DNA from: Arthrobacter sp. NIO-1057
GTDB lineage: Bacteria > Actinomycetota > Actinomycetes > Actinomycetales > Micrococcaceae
NCBI RefSeq assembly: GCF_900094805.1
Contig: NZ_FMAT01000002.1
Span: forward strand, 124,001-188,000
Direction of reading: 5' to 3'
DNA length: 64,000 nt
Below, piece by piece: positions 62,271-64,000 of the stretch. The notes beneath the pieces were generated by a model. That model searched no databases, was not told the DNA's origin, and saw only the letters and a list, made by a program, of their open reading frames with translations. Position 1 is the stretch's first letter. The number at the start of each line of letters is the position of its first letter. Made by a program: the position numbers and the translations under genes.

Positions 62271-62664
62271 GTCGCAACTCCTTTCAGCAGTGGCGGACCG
62301 GGCACACAAGCGCCCGCGGTAACTGCTCTTAGTTGTTCGGGTTGATGCAAATAGCCATTGTGGATATCTGCCCTAGTATGAGCCCCGAAGATGCTTGGCA
62401 TCTCACCGTCAGTCCACCGATTCTCTCGGACCACTGGAACCTCAGGCCACAGACATATTTGACTGTGGAACCTCATACGCGAAGTCAATCTCCTACCTAT
62501 TGCTCCCAGTTTTGGACACAACAATGACAGGAAACTGCTGTTTCAAGTGTACTACACGCATCGCTACTCAAGGCACTTAGTACCGTGATCTAGAGCCCAT
62601 CGGCTTACCCACAATTCGTCGCGGGCTCTCAGCCTCAAGCGTTGCATCGTCAGACGCTGAAAGA
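62271..62664. other. Divergent promoter region of rpsB with a leader hairpin
   Basis: About 390 bp without a gene. On the minus strand just before rpsB, 62285-62328 can fold with outer arms GCAGT/ACTGC and an inner CGGGC/GCCCG, a possible S2-binding leader. AGAGCCC and GGGCTCT occur at about 62592 and 62632, too far apart to be convincing. Nothing else is seen. Confidence 0.4.
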
Positions 62665-63207
62665 ATGAAAACCAAAGTAGTTCTTTTGCGCCTCATAAGG
62701 CTCCTGACGATGACCGTCAGTGTTGCGCTGACAACGGTTAGCACCGTCCCACCGAGCCAACCACAGCCACCGGCGCCGGCAGCGTTATCGATCAGTAGCG
62801 GTTGGCGGTGGCCACTAACCGGTGAACCTAAAATCGTCGAGCCTTTTGACAAGCCAGCGGAAAATTGGCTTCCTGGGCATCGAGGAGTTGACCTAGGCGC
62901 CAGTGAAGGAGACAAAGTCTTTGCTCCGCAGCGAGGGAAAGTCACGTTCGCTTCGAGGGTAGTGGACCGCCCTGTGCTGGTGATTGATCACGGCAATGGT
63001 TTCAAAACGAGCATCGAACCTGTCATCGCCGAGGCGAAAGTCGGCGACTGGGTTCAGGCCGGAGCCCACGTGGGAAACGTGGGAACCGGAGCACACTGCT
63101 CTGCTCGATGTATCCATTGGGGAGTGCGATTAAACGGCGAATATATTGATCCTGTTCTGCTCATTCGTGATCTGCGCCCGTCCATCTTGTTGCCGTTGAA
63201 TCAATGA
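62665..63207 (+). CDS. M23-family peptidase (LytM-type), secreted
   Basis: 180 residues. N-terminal hydrophobic segment (VVLLRLIRLLTMTVSVALTTV) serves as signal or anchor; a Pro-rich linker follows. The peptidase domain (45-175) has GHRGVDLGA (zinc ligands His and Asp), a glycine-containing IDHGNGFKTSI and the final CIHWGVRLNGEYIDPVLL with the HxH-like histidine of the active site replaced by HWG, as is common. It probably cuts peptidoglycan cross-bridges or acts as an amidase activator. Divergent from rpsB, a frequent actinobacterial arrangement. Confidence 0.92.
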   Translation: MKTKVVLLRLIRLLTMTVSVALTTVSTVPPSQPQPPAPAALSISSGWRWPLTGEPKIVEPFDKPAENWLPGHRGVDLGASEGDKVFAPQRGKVTFASRVVDRPVLVIDHGNGFKTSIEPVIAEAKVGDWVQAGAHVGNVGTGAHCSARCIHWGVRLNGEYIDPVLLIRDLRPSILLPLNQ

Positions 63208-63287
63208 ACAACGCCGCACCACTAGTTCCCTTTAGTTTCTCGGTAAGATGAAAGCCATCAAGTCAGGCACAGAGAGACGGGCGGTCC

Positions 63288-63599
63288 ATGAAAAAAGCGC
63301 TGATCATGACCGCGTGCATCGCTGCGTTAGGTCTTGGCATGATCTACGGTTTGTGGCAAGACGGAACGAAACCCGGTTTCGGTATCGTGCCCTTCATTTT
63401 GTTCGGCATAGCGTTAGCTGCAGGCTTCATTCGAAGGCTTATCGTGGCACGGCGTGCGGGAAATCTTCGCGAAGGTTTTGAACCGTTGAGAGATGCCAGC
63501 ACTGCTTTTGAGAATATAGTGGTAGGCCGAGACTCGGAGTTTCATCCCGGCATTGTTCAACATGATCTCCAGCGACCCCCTAAAGATCCCCTGGACTAA
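63288..63599 (+). CDS. Small membrane protein, 103 residues
   Basis: Two hydrophobic helices (IMTACIAALGLGMIYGL at 6-22 and GIVPFILFGIALAAGFI at 32-48) are followed by a basic stretch (RRLIVARRAGNLREG) and a polar C-terminal tail in the cytoplasm. No known domain is recognised. It follows the M23 gene after 80 bp and ends before a bidirectional terminator, so it may be co-transcribed with the peptidase. Confidence 0.7.
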   Translation: MKKALIMTACIAALGLGMIYGLWQDGTKPGFGIVPFILFGIALAAGFIRRLIVARRAGNLREGFEPLRDASTAFENIVVGRDSEFHPGIVQHDLQRPPKDPLD

Positions 63600-63601
63600 C
63601 A

Positions 63602-63645
63602 AAAATCGCCCGATAACTCGTTGACACAAGTTACCGGACGATTTT
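63602..63645. terminator. Bidirectional terminator between the small membrane gene and the tRNA
   Basis: AAAATCG, CCG and TAACT pair with AGTTA, CGG and CGATTTT in order, leaving two mismatches. The A- and T-runs at the base suit termination from both sides. Confidence 0.7.
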
Positions 63646-63651
63646 CATCGG

Positions 63652-63725
<74 letters not shown>

Positions 63726-63824
63726 ACATGTGTTCACGACATTACGTCGGCAACCACACTCGAAATATTCTAGGGCATCACTAGCCGAAATGCCGATTTG
63801 GCTCACTGTTGGCCGTCACACGTA

Positions 63825-64000
63825 TCAATGTGTTGAAATCACTTCGCCACGGTAGAGAGCTTCAAAGGAGTCCATCGTTTTCTTTTGCGCGTGGTTCAAG
63901 ACCTTATGGTGGCCAGCTTCGCCAAACTTCTGCCGCTGTTCAGGATCCATAGACAAGATCTGATCCAGTTTCCGCGCGAGGTCTTCTCGGTCCCCCGGCT
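63825..64000 (-). CDS. Glycosyltransferase (GT4-like), C-terminal end (partial)
   Basis: The last 58 codons of a gene that continues past the right edge. The peptide begins PGDREDLARKLDQIL, continues SMDPEQRQKFGEAG, and ends with YRGEVISTH before TGA at 63825-63827. PGD-x-x-x-LA followed by a helix and R-x-x-x-G-E-A-G is the standard C-terminal end of group 1 glycosyltransferases. No donor or acceptor can be inferred. Confidence 0.7.
   Translation of the reverse strand, partial: PGDREDLARKLDQILSMDPEQRQKFGEAGHHKVLNHAQKKTMDSFEALYRGEVISTH

Overview
The window is a chromosomal segment of a moderately high-GC actinobacterium, most likely a member of the Micrococcaceae (Arthrobacter/Glutamicibacter type). 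I base this on gene order (rpsB-tsf-pyrH-frr-cdsA, a DivIVA-domain gene, dxr-rseP-ispG-GNAT, proS, rimP-nusA-ylxR-infB-rbfA), on IF2 with a very long Ala/Pro/Gly/Arg-rich N-terminus, on short NusA without C-terminal repeats, on a mycothiol-dependent isomerase-family pseudogene and on frequent GTG/TTG starts. No database could be searched, so the genus is an inference.

Layout. 0-2.9 kb: the end of a membrane-linked sulfite-oxidase-type molybdoprotein, a YdeI/DUF1905 gene, a maleylpyruvate-isomerase-family pseudogene with a frameshift and a stop, and a divergent MarR regulator. 2.9-8.6 kb: the rimP-nusA-ylxR-infB-rbfA operon (minus strand). 8.8-13.4 kb: a DUF4439-like membrane-anchored protein, a 470-bp gap, an orphan gene, a TSUP exporter and proS. 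13.6-23.2 kb: an accessory block with a flavin monooxygenase and its GAF-domain regulator, three tandem paralogous lipoproteins, and an iron-siderophore uptake locus (binding lipoprotein, two permeases, siderophore-interacting reductase, but no ATPase). 23.3-29.5 kb: GNAT, ispG, FMN reductase, arfB, yciI, rseP and dxr. 29.6-56.9 kb: a long metabolic island with acyl-CoA dehydrogenase/TetR, two consecutive dipeptide/oligopeptide ABC operons, a branched-chain 2-oxoacid dehydrogenase operon with an Lrp regulator, two acetate/monocarboxylate-type SSS transporters on either side of a LytS/LytTR two-component system, and a GntR-MFS pair. 56.9-62.3 kb: the DivIVA-domain gene, cdsA, frr, pyrH, tsf and rpsB. 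62.6-64 kb: an M23 peptidase, a small membrane protein, a tRNA with anticodon CAU and the end of a glycosyltransferase gene.

How it fits together. The core blocks are translation, isoprenoid and phospholipid genes, read almost entirely on the minus strand and separated by clear hairpin terminators. The accessory genes deal with importing and oxidising peptides, branched-chain amino-acid skeletons, fatty acyl groups and small organic acids. Near-consensus CRP/GlxR-type sites lie upstream of a peptide transporter, the 2-oxoacid dehydrogenase, the DUF485-actP pair and the monooxygenase, which suggests shared carbon-status control. Base composition is visibly higher between about 46.1 and 54.3 kb, with the right edge inside a transporter gene, as expected for a recombination import.

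I see no CRISPR array, transposase, phage gene, defence system or rRNA operon. The most novel-looking parts are the doubled SSS/DUF485 layout around the LytS/LytTR pair, the lipoprotein triplet, the four-repeat DivIVA-motif protein and the orphan 148-residue gene with its long leader region.
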